Source: JADGGV01 sp035715725
GTDB taxonomy: Bacteria > Gemmatimonadota > Gemmatimonadetes > Longimicrobiales > RSA9
Reading direction: 5' to 3'
Assembly (NCBI GenBank): GCA_035715725.1
Contig: DASTKT010000051.1
Span: 1 to 46,216 of the forward strand
DNA length: 46,216 nt
Below, piece by piece: positions 23,476 to 31,748 of this stretch. The position numbers were made by a program, and so were the translations under genes. The notes beneath the pieces are model-generated. The model was not told the origin of the DNA and did not search any database. It was given only the letters and a program-made list of their open reading frames with translations. Each line of letters opens with the position of its first letter. Within the stretch, counting starts at the first letter, position 1.

Positions 23476-24477
23476 ATGAGCGAGAGCGATGCGATGGAAC
23501 GGGCGGAAGGGCTGCCCGAGACGATGACGGCGGTGGGAATCGAGCACTACGGCAAGCGGGATCGGCTGGAGGTGATGGAGATGCCGGTGCCGGTGCCGGC
23601 GCCCGGGGAAGTGCTGGTGCGCGTCCACGGCGCGGGCGTCGGCATCTGGGACGTGGGCGTGCGGCGTGGCGAATGGGACATGGAGCGACCGCTGCCGCTG
23701 GTGCTCGGGCTGGAGGCGTCGGGCGTCGTGTTCCGCACCGGGAGCGAGGATTCGGCGTTCCATGAAGGCGACGCGGTGATCGCCTACCTCTACCCGCTCC
23801 CGTACCAGGGCGCGTACGCCGAGTACGTGCTCCTCCCCGAGCGCTACCTCGCCGCCGCGCCCAAGGGGCTCGACCTGGTCGAGGCCGCCGCGCTCCCGGT
23901 GGCCGGGACGACCGCGCATCTGGTGCTGACGGACATCCTGCAGCTCCAGCCCGGGGAGACGCTGCTCGTGACGGCGGCGGCCGGCGGCGTCGGCACGCTG
24001 GCGGTGCAGATGGCGCGCGAGCTGGGCGCGCACGTCGTCGCCACGGCGGGAAGCGAGTCGAGCCGGGACTACCTGGGGGAGCTGGGTGTCGAGGAGATCG
24101 TCGACTACCGACACGAGGACTGGCCGGACCGCGTCCGCGCGGCGCACCCCGAGGGCGTGGACGCCGTCCTCGACGCCGCCGGCGGGAAGACCGGGGAGCG
24201 GGCGCTCGAGGCGCTCCGCGACGGCGGCCGCCTGGCCGAGCTGACGGCGGACGCGCCGTCGAACCCGCCGCGCGGGATCCGCGTGCTCACCGTCGCCGCG
24301 GTGGCGGACGCGGAGCGGCTCGCGCTCGTCTCCCGCATGGTCGAGGAGGGGCGGCTGCAGGTGCGGGTGCAGCGGGTGCTGCCGCTGCGCGAGGCCGCCC
24401 ATGCGCACGAGGTGGTGGAGAAGGGCCACGTGCACGGGAAGGTCATCCTCGACGCCGCGCCGAAGCGAGCGGCGTAG
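23476..24477 (+). CDS. zinc-less medium-chain dehydrogenase / quinone oxidoreductase
   Basis: The 333-residue protein has the GroES-like N-terminal domain (PAPGEVLVRVHGAGVGIWD, LPLVLGLEASGVV) and a Rossmann domain with AAAGGVGTLAVQMA. The Cys/His residues that bind structural and catalytic zinc in alcohol dehydrogenases are absent, which points to the quinone-oxidoreductase subfamily using NADPH. Likely substrates are quinones or alpha,beta-unsaturated carbonyls. It starts 23 bp after the OsmC gene and ends 8 bp before the MFS gene, consistent with one transcript. Confidence 0.88.
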   Translation: MSESDAMERAEGLPETMTAVGIEHYGKRDRLEVMEMPVPVPAPGEVLVRVHGAGVGIWDVGVRRGEWDMERPLPLVLGLEASGVVFRTGSEDSAFHEGDAVIAYLYPLPYQGAYAEYVLLPERYLAAAPKGLDLVEAAALPVAGTTAHLVLTDILQLQPGETLLVTAAAGGVGTLAVQMARELGAHVVATAGSESSRDYLGELGVEEIVDYRHEDWPDRVRAAHPEGVDAVLDAAGGKTGERALEALRDGGRLAELTADAPSNPPRGIRVLTVAAVADAERLALVSRMVEEGRLQVRVQRVLPLREAAHAHEVVEKGHVHGKVILDAAPKRAA

Positions 24478-24485
24478 GCGCCGGG

Positions 24486-26096
24486 ATGGCGCTGGTCGTC
24501 CGGGCTCCGTGCGAGGGCGCGGCCGCGCCGGCCAGGGCGGGCGCCCCCGCGCTGGCGCGCGCCGGCCGCTGGGTGCTGGGCGCGACGACGCTCGGCTCCA
24601 GCATGGCGTTCGTCGACGCGACGGTCGTGAACGTCGCGCTCCCGGTGCTGGAGCGGGAGCTGGGCGCGACGGTGGCGCAGCTCCAGTGGGTCGTCGAGGG
24701 GTACACGCTCTTCCTCGCCGCGCTGATCCTCCCCGGCGGCGCGCTCGGCGACCGGTTCGGGCTGCGCCGCGTCTTCGGCCTCGGCGTCGCGCTGTTCGCG
24801 CTGGCGTCCGCCGGCTGCGGCCTGGCGCCGGGCATCGGCGCGCTGCTCGGCTTCCGCGCGCTGCAGGGGATCGGCGCGGCGCTACTCGTGCCCGGCAGCC
24901 TCGCGCTGCTGGGCGCGGCGTTCCCGGGGGAGGGGCGCGGCCGCGCCGTCGGCACCTGGTCGGCCGCCACGGCCGTGGCGACGGGGGTCGGCCCGATCCT
25001 CGGCGGCTGGCTCGCCGACACGCTCTCCTGGCGCTGGATCTTCTTCGTGAACCTCCCCATCGCCGCGGCGGTGCTGGCGATCCTCGCGCTCCGGGTGCCG
25101 GAGACGCCCGGCCGCGGCGGCGAGGCGCTCGACGTGCGCGGCGCGCTGCTGGCCACGCTCGGGCTCGCGGGGATCGTCTACGGGCTGATCGAGCTGCCGC
25201 GCCGCGGGCTCGCCGCCGCGCCGGTATGGGTGAGCCTCGCGGTGGGCGCGCTGGCGCTCGCCGCGTTCGTCGCGACGGAGGCGCGCTCACCCGCGCCGAT
25301 GGTGCCGCTCTCCCTCTTCCGCGACCGCCGCTTCGCCGGCGCGAACGGGCTCACGCTGCTGCTGTACGCGGCGCTCGGCGCCGGGTTCTTCTTCCTGCCG
25401 TTCACGCTCATCCAGGTTCACGGCTACTCGGCCGCCGAGGCGGGCGCGGCGCTGCTCCCGTTCGTCGTGGTGATGTCCGCGCTCTCGCGCTGGGCGGGCG
25501 GCCTGCTCGACCGGGTCGGCGCGCGGCTGCCGCTCACGATCGGGCCGCTCGTCGCGGCGGCGGGCTTCGCGCTCTACGCGCGGCCGGGGCTCGGCGGGAG
25601 CTACTGGACCACGTTCTTCCCGGCGGCGTTCGTGCTCGGACTCGGCATGAGCATCACCGTCGCGCCGCTCACGACCACGGTGCTGGATGCCGTGGACCGG
25701 AGGAACGAGGGTCTGGCGTCCGGGATCAACAACGCCGTGGCCCGCCTCGGCGGCTTGCTGGCGATCCCGCTCGTCGGCATCGTCCTGCTCTCCGTGTACC
25801 GCGCGCAGGCCGCGGCGCGGCTGGGGGCGGGACACGCCTCCGCGGCCGCGCGCGCGGCCGTGGAGCGCGCCGGCTCGGAGTTCGCCGGGCTCGCCGCGCC
25901 GGCCGGCGTTCCGCCGGCGGTCCGGCGCGCCCTCGCGGAGTCGTTCGTGGCGGGATTCCGCGCCGCCACGCTCGTGTGCGCCGGCCTGGCCGTCGCCGCG
26001 GCCGTCGTCGGCTGGGCGACGGCGGGGGAGCGGCCCGGGGCCGGCGCGGCCGCCGCGCGGGGCGGCGAGACGTCGCCAACGAGGAGGCAACCATGA
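24486..26096 (+). CDS. MFS drug efflux transporter, DHA2 (14-TM) family
   Basis: A 536-residue membrane protein with about 14 hydrophobic segments. Signature features of the EmrB/QacA (DHA2) group are TLGSSMAFVDATVVNVALP in helix 1, LQWVVEGYTL in helix 2, the loop motif GALGDRFGLRR, and the helix 5 motif GVGPILGGWLAD. It should export toxic cations or drugs by proton antiport. It lies 8 bp after the oxidoreductase gene and overlaps the next gene by 4 bp (ATGA), so export and reductive detoxification are probably co-regulated. No dedicated TetR/MarR regulator is adjacent. Confidence 0.9.
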   Translation: MALVVRAPCEGAAAPARAGAPALARAGRWVLGATTLGSSMAFVDATVVNVALPVLERELGATVAQLQWVVEGYTLFLAALILPGGALGDRFGLRRVFGLGVALFALASAGCGLAPGIGALLGFRALQGIGAALLVPGSLALLGAAFPGEGRGRAVGTWSAATAVATGVGPILGGWLADTLSWRWIFFVNLPIAAAVLAILALRVPETPGRGGEALDVRGALLATLGLAGIVYGLIELPRRGLAAAPVWVSLAVGALALAAFVATEARSPAPMVPLSLFRDRRFAGANGLTLLLYAALGAGFFFLPFTLIQVHGYSAAEAGAALLPFVVVMSALSRWAGGLLDRVGARLPLTIGPLVAAAGFALYARPGLGGSYWTTFFPAAFVLGLGMSITVAPLTTTVLDAVDRRNEGLASGINNAVARLGGLLAIPLVGIVLLSVYRAQAAARLGAGHASAAARAAVERAGSEFAGLAAPAGVPPAVRRALAESFVAGFRAATLVCAGLAVAAAVVGWATAGERPGAGAAAARGGETSPTRRQP

Positions 26097-26743
26097 GGAT
26101 CGGCATCCTGGGCGCCGGCCACATCGGCGGGACCGCGGCTCGGCTGTTCGTGCGCGCCGGGCACGACGTGGAGGTCAGCAACTCGAGGGGCCCGGACTCG
26201 TTGCGGGAGCTGGTCGCGGAGCTGGGGCCCCGGGCCCGCGCCGGCACGATCCAGGACGCCGCCGCGTTCGGCGACGTCGTGCTGCTCGCGGTGCCGTGGC
26301 GCGCGCAGGAGGCGATGCCGCGCCCCGAGACGGTGGCGGGGAAGATCGTGATCGACGCCATGAACCCGTACACGCCGACGGGCGGGATCTACGACCTCGG
26401 CGGCTCGACGTCGAGCGAGGAGGTGCAGAAGCGGCTCCCCGGCGCGCGCCTGGTCAAGGCGTTCAACACGATGCACTACCGCACGCTGGCGTCGGAGGGG
26501 CGGCCGGACCGGCCCTTCGAGGAGCGGCTGGCCATCTTCCTCGCGGGCGACGATGCGGACGCGAAGCGCGTGGTCGCGGAGCTGATCGAGAAGATCGGCT
26601 TCGCGCCGGTGGACACGGGCTCGCTGCGGGAGGGCGGGCGGAGCCAGCAGCCGGGCTCGCCGATCTACAACCGGCCGCTGACCGGGCGGGAGGCGCGGGA
26701 GGCGGTGGCGCGCGGCGCCGGGAGCGCGCCGGGCTCGGACTGA
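26093..26743 (+). CDS. F420/NADP-reductase-like oxidoreductase (NAD-binding)
   Basis: A 216-residue protein with an N-terminal Rossmann motif (MRIGILGAGHIGGTAARLF) and the pattern of the NADP_oxidored_F420 family: VLLAVPWRAQ, IDAMNPY, LVKAFNTMHY and a closing REAREAVA helix. Such proteins move hydride between NAD(P)H and a partner such as F420, flavin or a substrate carbonyl; many annotated members act without F420. It is translationally coupled to the efflux pump gene, with GAGGAGG just before its start, making it the last gene of the detoxification run. Confidence 0.83.
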   Translation: MRIGILGAGHIGGTAARLFVRAGHDVEVSNSRGPDSLRELVAELGPRARAGTIQDAAAFGDVVLLAVPWRAQEAMPRPETVAGKIVIDAMNPYTPTGGIYDLGGSTSSEEVQKRLPGARLVKAFNTMHYRTLASEGRPDRPFEERLAIFLAGDDADAKRVVAELIEKIGFAPVDTGSLREGGRSQQPGSPIYNRPLTGREAREAVARGAGSAPGSD

Positions 26744-26766
26744 GGCCGCGGCTGCCGCGGACCTCC
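26742..26766 (+). terminator. hairpin at the end of the detoxification run
   Basis: GAGGCCGCGG and CCGCGGACCTC pair almost fully (one bulged A) around CTG, starting at the stop codon of the preceding gene. There is no T tract. Confidence 0.4.
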
Positions 26767-26936
26767 TGCCGGACGCTCCGTCGCGCTGGCCCGCCGGTTG
26801 CCAGGACTTCCGGGAGGCAAATTCCCGGGGCGGCGCGGTCCGATGGAGCATCGGGCGCGCGCGGCGCCGGTGTCCGGAGCTACGGCCGACGCCGGCGCCG
26901 ACTGCGCCGCCGTCGCATCGAGGAGCGAGGTTGCAG

Positions 26937-29036
26937 ATGGGCAGCACCACGCGGACGGTTCTGGTCGTCGCGGACGACGCGCCGGGCCGGCTGGTCACCC
27001 GGCGAATGCTGGCGGAGGACCGGCCCGACTATGTCGTGCTCGAGGCCGGCACGGGGGAGCAGGGGCTGGCCGCGTGCCGGGAGCACCGGCCGGACTGCAT
27101 TCTCCTCGACCACGACTTGCCGGACATGGACGGTGCCGAATTCCTGCGCCGCCTGGCGGGGAGCGACGGGCGCGGCCCCGCGCTCGCCGTGGCCGTGTTC
27201 GCCGACGCGGAGGATTCGGCCGTGGCCTCGCGGGTGTTCGCGCTCGGCGCGCAGGACTACGTGGTGAAGGGCACGGTCACCGGCTACGGCCTGGTCCGCG
27301 TGGTCGAGAACGCGATCGACCGGTTGCACGTCCACCGCGAGCTGGAGGAGAAGCGCGCCGCGCTCGAGCTGCGCCAGTTCGAGCTGGAGATGGTGCGCGA
27401 CGAGCTCCAGGCCCGCCTCGCCGACCTCTCCCACGCCACCCGCGCCAAGGACCAGTTCATCGCGGTGATGTCCCACGAGATGCGGACGCCGCTGAACGCG
27501 ATCCTCGGCTACGCCGACCTCATGGACATGGGGATCGGCGGGGAGCTCCCGGAGGGGCAGCGGCGCAACCTCGAGCGCATCCGCCTGGGCGGGCGCCATC
27601 TCCTCGACCTGATCAACGACGTCCTGGATTTCGCGCGGGCCGACGGCGCGGACATCGGGCTCGACCTGCGCCCCGTGAACGTCGTCGCCGTGGTCGAGGA
27701 GGTCATCGCGCTGCTGGAGAGCCAGGCGCAGGCCAAGGGCGTCCAGCTGCGCCTCGAGCGCTGCGGCGACGGCCTCCCGCCCGTCCAGGCCGACCTCCAG
27801 CGCCTGCGCCAGGTCGTCACCAACGTCGTCGCCAATGCGATCAAGTTCACGGAGCGCGGCCACGTCGCGATCCGCTGCGAGCACGACGACGACGTGGTGC
27901 GCGTCCGCGTCGAGGACACCGGCATCGGCATCTCGCCGGACGTGCTCCCGCTCGTCTTCAAGGAGTTCTACCAGGCCGACGCGAGGCTGACGCGGGAGCG
28001 GGGCGGAAGCGGCCTCGGGCTCCCCATCGCGCAGCGGCTCACGCGCCTCATGGGAGGCGACGTCGTCGCCAGGAGCGCCCTCGGCCAGGGCTCGACGTTC
28101 ACGATCGTGCTCCGGGCGCTCCCCGCCGGCACCGATCTGCGGGAGGAGGATGTGGCCGCTCACGCCGCGCGGATGGAGGCGCGCGCGGCGCAGCCGGCCG
28201 GCGCGCCCGACGCGCCGGTGACCGTCGTGGCGTTCGGCCGCGCCGCCGACGCGCTCGAGGAGCTGGCCCGCCGCATCAGCACGCAGGTCCACCTGGTCTG
28301 GACGACGGCCACGGACGAGGTCGCAACGCTCGCCCGGCGCGAGCGGCCTTCGCTCGTCGTCCTCGACATCTCGGCCGGCGACGAGGCCGCCTGGCGCGTC
28401 GCGCATGCGCTCCAGGAGATGCCCGAGCTGTCCAACACCGCCGTGCTCCTGCTTCCGGCCATCCCGGCGCCGCTCGCCGACGAGGCGACCGGCGGCTTCG
28501 ACCTCGGCTGGGTCGCCCTCGTGCCCAAGCCGTTCACGGCCGAGCAGCTCACGCAGGCGGTCCACCGCGCCGTCTGGGGGGGCGCCGCCCAGCCCGGCTC
28601 TGCGGCCGGCCGCTACGACATCCTGGTCGTCGACGACGACGAGGACTCCCGCCGCGTCGCCACCCGGTTCCTGGCCGGCGCCCGGGCCGACGTGCGCGAG
28701 GCGCCGGATGGCGAGACGGCGCTGGCGGCCATGCGCCGCCGCCCGCCCGACGTCGTCGTGCTCGACCTCATGATGCCCGTCCTCGACGGCTTCGGCGTCC
28801 TGGCCACCATGCGCGCCGACCCGCTCCTGGCCCGCATCCCCGTCGTCGTGCTCTCGGCGAAGTCGCTGAGCGAGGCGGAGCGCCAGTTCCTGGCGCGTAC
28901 CGCCGTGCGCGTGCTGCAGAAGGGCGAGCACCGCCTGGCCGACGTCGCCGCGCTCGTCATGCGCGCCGCGGCCGGCGCGGCACGGGCGAGCCAGGGCGAG
29001 CGGGTGGGCGTGAGCGCGGGCGGCGCGCCTACCTGA
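26937..29036 (+). CDS. hybrid histidine kinase with N-terminal and two C-terminal receiver domains
   Basis: The 699-residue soluble protein reads REC (1-125; D58 in ILLDHDLPDMDG, K111), coiled coil (130-165), HisKA (H180 in VMSHEMRTPLNAILG), HATPase_c (IKFTERGHV, DTGIGISPD, GSGLGLPIAQ), then a divergent receiver-like domain (about 425-550; VVLDISAGDEAAW) and a canonical receiver (about 560-680; VVDDDEDSRR, VVVLDLMMPVLDG). It has no membrane segment, so input comes through the first receiver or another protein. Multi-receiver proteins of this kind act in phosphorelays. The ATG at 26937 is used with GAGG 6 bases ahead; a TTG lies two codons upstream. Its 3' end overlaps the opposite-strand barrel gene by 8 bp. 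Confidence 0.9.
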   Translation: MGSTTRTVLVVADDAPGRLVTRRMLAEDRPDYVVLEAGTGEQGLAACREHRPDCILLDHDLPDMDGAEFLRRLAGSDGRGPALAVAVFADAEDSAVASRVFALGAQDYVVKGTVTGYGLVRVVENAIDRLHVHRELEEKRAALELRQFELEMVRDELQARLADLSHATRAKDQFIAVMSHEMRTPLNAILGYADLMDMGIGGELPEGQRRNLERIRLGGRHLLDLINDVLDFARADGADIGLDLRPVNVVAVVEEVIALLESQAQAKGVQLRLERCGDGLPPVQADLQRLRQVVTNVVANAIKFTERGHVAIRCEHDDDVVRVRVEDTGIGISPDVLPLVFKEFYQADARLTRERGGSGLGLPIAQRLTRLMGGDVVARSALGQGSTFTIVLRALPAGTDLREEDVAAHAARMEARAAQPAGAPDAPVTVVAFGRAADALEELARRISTQVHLVWTTATDEVATLARRERPSLVVLDISAGDEAAWRVAHALQEMPELSNTAVLLLPAIPAPLADEATGGFDLGWVALVPKPFTAEQLTQAVHRAVWGGAAQPGSAAGRYDILVVDDDEDSRRVATRFLAGARADVREAPDGETALAAMRRRPPDVVVLDLMMPVLDGFGVLATMRADPLLARIPVVVLSAKSLSEAERQFLARTAVRVLQKGEHRLADVAALVMRAAAGAARASQGERVGVSAGGAPT

Positions 29037-29745
29037 GGCCGATGCTCACCCCCACCTGGTACGTGACCAGGTCGGCGTTGCTGCGGGTGGGGTGGATCGA
29101 GATGCTGCCGTCCGGGTTGTCGGTGATCCCGTCCTCGCGCAGGTACTCGACCTTTCCATTGCCGTGGTAGCGGGCGCCGAGGTCGATCGAGACCGGGACG
29201 CGGCCGAAGCTCACCGGGATGACCAGGCCGCCGCCGGCGCCCCAGGCGAACGTCGCGTCGTCGAAGTTGGTCGTGCGGGCGAAGTCGTCCTGCCCGCCGC
29301 TCGTGCCCTTGACCGACGATTCGGTGCCGAAGTAGGAGACGCCGATCCCGGCGTTCGCGTAGGGGCGCACCCGGCCGGTCGGCACCATCACCTGCGGGCC
29401 GATCTGGCCGTAGGCGATGTTGTTCATCGTGGTCAGGTCGAGCTTCACGCGGCAGCCGACCGTGCTGCTGAAGCAGACCTCCTTCGTGGTCCGCCCGTAG
29501 TTGACGACGCCCGCGTCCAGGCGCAGCGCCAGCGCGCCGCCCCGCGCGGCGCCGACCAGCAGGTGGCCGCCCAGCCCGAAGCCCACGTCCACGTTGTCCG
29601 CGAACGCGCCCACCGGCTGGGCGACGATGACGGCCGCGCCCGCGAAGTGCCGCGCCGGCCCGTACTCCGCCGGCTGCTGCGCCACCGCGCCGGCCGCCGA
29701 AAGCAGCGCGGCGGCCACGCCGAGTCCCACACCACGGTATCCCAC
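29029..29745 (-). CDS. outer-membrane beta-barrel protein
   Basis: A 238-residue secreted protein starting with GTG after a GGGAGGA site. The signal peptide ends GAVAQQ. The mature part alternates short amphipathic strands with Gly/Asn turns (GFGLGGHLLVGAARG, VRPYANAGIGVSYFG, AWGAGGGLVIPVSFG, VSIDLGARYHGNGK) and ends in the aromatic/aliphatic strand VTYQVGVSIGLR, which fits an 8-stranded OmpA/OmpX-like barrel. Two Cys (VCFSSTVGCRV) may form a disulfide in a loop. It is tail-to-tail with the hybrid kinase gene. Function beyond envelope structure is unknown. Confidence 0.75.
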   Translation of the reverse strand: MGYRGVGLGVAAALLSAAGAVAQQPAEYGPARHFAGAAVIVAQPVGAFADNVDVGFGLGGHLLVGAARGGALALRLDAGVVNYGRTTKEVCFSSTVGCRVKLDLTTMNNIAYGQIGPQVMVPTGRVRPYANAGIGVSYFGTESSVKGTSGGQDDFARTTNFDDATFAWGAGGGLVIPVSFGRVPVSIDLGARYHGNGKVEYLREDGITDNPDGSISIHPTRSNADLVTYQVGVSIGLR

Positions 29746-29822
29746 GGATCTATCCTCCCGTCCAACCTGGTTCGATCGTGAAGCCGGCCGGCCCACGGCG
29801 GCGCCCGGCGGCGCCGCCCACG

Positions 29823-30056
29823 TCACCGACTCGCCGCCGGCACCCCGGAAACGCGCATCCCCGTCGCCGGTAGGACGCCCCGGGCGCTCCCGAGAGGCAG
29901 CGTGTCTCCCGGCGCCACGCGCCGGACGACCTCCGCCCGCACGGGCTCCGGCCCGCTCCGCGCGGCCGCCAGCACCGTGCCGCCGAGCACCATCAAGCCG
30001 ACCGCTCCGATCACGATCCCGATCCGACGCTTCGTCTTCCTCGATCCATCCTTCAT
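29823..30056 (-). CDS. small single-pass membrane protein, hypothetical
   Basis: A 77-residue protein with a very good ribosome site (GGAGGTGAGCC before ATG). A basic N terminus (MKDGSRKTKRR) precedes one hydrophobic helix (IGIVIGAVGLMVLGGTVLAAA) and a periplasmic tail of about 45 residues. I recognise no family. It lies 77 bp upstream of the barrel gene on the same strand, so the two may be co-transcribed. Confidence 0.6.
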   Translation of the reverse strand: MKDGSRKTKRRIGIVIGAVGLMVLGGTVLAAARSGPEPVRAEVVRRVAPGDTLPLGSARGVLPATGMRVSGVPAASR

Positions 30057-30616
30057 GGCTCACCTCCACCGGTCCAACGGCCGGGGCGGCGGACGGCGGC
30101 GTTGCGCCGACGAGCGCCTCCGCCCCGACCTTCCGTCTCGCGGCCCGCCTCGGGCTCCCGCCCCGGTGGCGACGCGCGGGCCGCTCGTCGGCTCGCGGCC
30201 GACTCGCGCCCGTCGGGCATTACGCCATCCGAAAAGGCGAGGTTTCGGCGCCGCGTGTCGCCATCCGGCGCACCGGACGCAACGGCGCTCGACCGATCGC
30301 GCCGACGGTCTCGCCAATCTACGTGGCGCCGCGCGGCCGGCGTGGGTCGTTCGACCCCTTTGCGAGTGGAGGGCCTGGCGGCGCGGGGCGGCGTGGACAG
30401 GGACGGGAACGGAAATGGGTCACACGGAGCCACGGAGGGCGCGGAGGATCGCCGCGCGTGCGAGACTCCCCGGGGAACGCACGATCCCTGGATGTCATCT
30501 CCGGCATGCGCAGGTGGCCGGGGTGTCGTCGGCGGGCCGCCGCCGCTCCTTCCGTGTTCCCCGTGTCTCCGCGTGACACTTGATGGACGTGCGGGTGCCG
30601 CGAAGGTCGCGCGGAC
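30057..30616. other. gene-free region between the small membrane protein and the BTAD regulator
   Basis: About 560 bp without a credible gene. The right third (30418-30582) is repeat copy C. The left part must contain the promoter of the small membrane protein; I see no clear boxes there. Confidence 0.4.
30418..30582. repeat. dispersed terminal-inverted-repeat element, copy C
   Basis: The ends are the best inverted pair of the three copies: GGTCACACGGAGCCACGG (from 30419) and the complement of CCGTGTCTCCGCGTGACACT (ending 30580). The core GGATGTCATCTCCGGCATGC (about 30490-30509) aligns with copy B. It lies immediately downstream of the BTAD gene stop on the minus strand. Confidence 0.6.
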
Positions 30617-31516
30617 TCAGTGACCGCGCAGGCGGTCGATCCAGCCGCGCCAGCCGCGCTCGGGATCGCGGCGCGACGCGTCGCGCTCCGGCGGGGGCGC
30701 GCGCTCCGGCTCGGCCGGACGCGGCGCCGCGGCGAGACCGCGGGAGGAGGGAGAGATCGGGGCGGGGCCATCCGCGGCGGAGGAGTCCGCCGGGTGGACG
30801 CGCGAGCGCACGGCGGCCGCGAGCGCCTGGGTCTCGAGCGCCGGCTCGCGGTCGTACGCCTGCGCGACATGGGCCGCGAACGCGCCGTAGGCGTCCAGCG
30901 CGCCGAGGCCATCGCCGGTGCGCGCCAGGAGCCCGACGAGTCGCCGGACGGCCGTCTCGTCGTCCGGGTCCGCGGCGACGGCGCGGCGGCCGAACTCGAC
31001 GGCGGCGGCGCGGTCGCCGAGGACCTCCATGTTGTCCGCGAGCGCCCACGCCGCCGCGGACGCGCGGGAGCGCAGCAGCCCGCGCCGCAGCGTGATCCAG
31101 CGACCGAACTCGAGGGACTCCGGGAGCGAGAAGCCCGGGAGGAAATCGCCGCGGTACAGCTCCAGCGCCTGACCGAAGCGGGCCTGCTCGACCGCGTGCT
31201 CGAAGGCGACGGCGTCGCACCAGACGGCGCCCTCGGCCAGGCCGATCTCGGCGTCGCCCTGCTCGATCAGCACATCGGGTCCGACCGACCGCTCCAGGTC
31301 GCGGATGGCGCCGTCGAGCGCGGCCCGGGCGGTCTCCTCGCCGGTTTCCGGCCAGAGCAGGCCGTGCAGCGTGTCACGGCGGCGGAACGTCCCCGGCCCC
31401 GCCACGGCGAGGTAGACGAGCAGCGCGGTGCGGTCCGGGTGGGCGAGGATCTCGCCGCCGTCTTCCCCCACGGTTCCGTCGACTTCGGTTCCACCGAGCG
31501 TCCGCAGGCGGATCAT
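30617..31516 (-). CDS. BTAD-domain transcriptional regulator (SARP-like)
   Basis: A 299-residue protein. The N terminus (MIRLRTLGGTEVDG, then LLVYLAVAGPGTFRRRDTLHGLLWPE) is a winged-helix DNA-binding domain of the SARP/AfsR type. A bacterial transcriptional activation domain follows (AVAFEHAVEQARFGQALELYRGDFLPGF, RAAAVEFGRRAVAADPDDETAVRRLVGLLARTGD), built of TPR-like helices. The C-terminal 60 residues are Pro/Arg/Ala-rich and probably disordered. Larger relatives carry kinase or ATPase domains after the BTAD; this one is a minimal version. Targets are unknown. The minus-strand permease lies further upstream on the same strand and is not clearly co-regulated. Confidence 0.83.
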   Translation of the reverse strand: MIRLRTLGGTEVDGTVGEDGGEILAHPDRTALLVYLAVAGPGTFRRRDTLHGLLWPETGEETARAALDGAIRDLERSVGPDVLIEQGDAEIGLAEGAVWCDAVAFEHAVEQARFGQALELYRGDFLPGFSLPESLEFGRWITLRRGLLRSRASAAAWALADNMEVLGDRAAAVEFGRRAVAADPDDETAVRRLVGLLARTGDGLGALDAYGAFAAHVAQAYDREPALETQALAAAVRSRVHPADSSAADGPAPISPSSRGLAAAPRPAEPERAPPPERDASRRDPERGWRGWIDRLRGH

Positions 31517-31698
31517 CAGGGCAGTCCGGGTGCGCGGATGCAGGCCCGCCGCGCGGCGGACCTGCGGTATCGCGTGCACGCTATGCGCCGGGCGCGGGGG
31601 AAGCAAGGACCACGGTGGCGGAGCGCCATGTGCTTGTCGCCAGGCGGTTTGCCGGGTCCGCGAGCCGCGCCGGCCGGCCGTCCCCGTCGACCCGACCG

Positions 31699-31726
31699 GC
31701 GCGCCGGCGGCCGGGCGCCGGCGCGC
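31699..31726 (-). terminator. hairpin after the minus-strand permease gene
   Basis: GCGCGCCGGCG (31699-31709) pairs perfectly with CGCCGGCGCGC (31716-31726) around a 6-base loop, 23 bp beyond the permease stop at 31749. No T tract follows in either direction. Confidence 0.5.
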
Positions 31727-31748
31727 GCCGCGCCGCCGGCCGCGGCCG

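Noticed and set aside
12792..30582. The inverted-repeat elements as insertion sequences.
   Set aside because: They are under 400 bp, contain no transposase frame and show no obvious target-site duplication; called dispersed repeats only.
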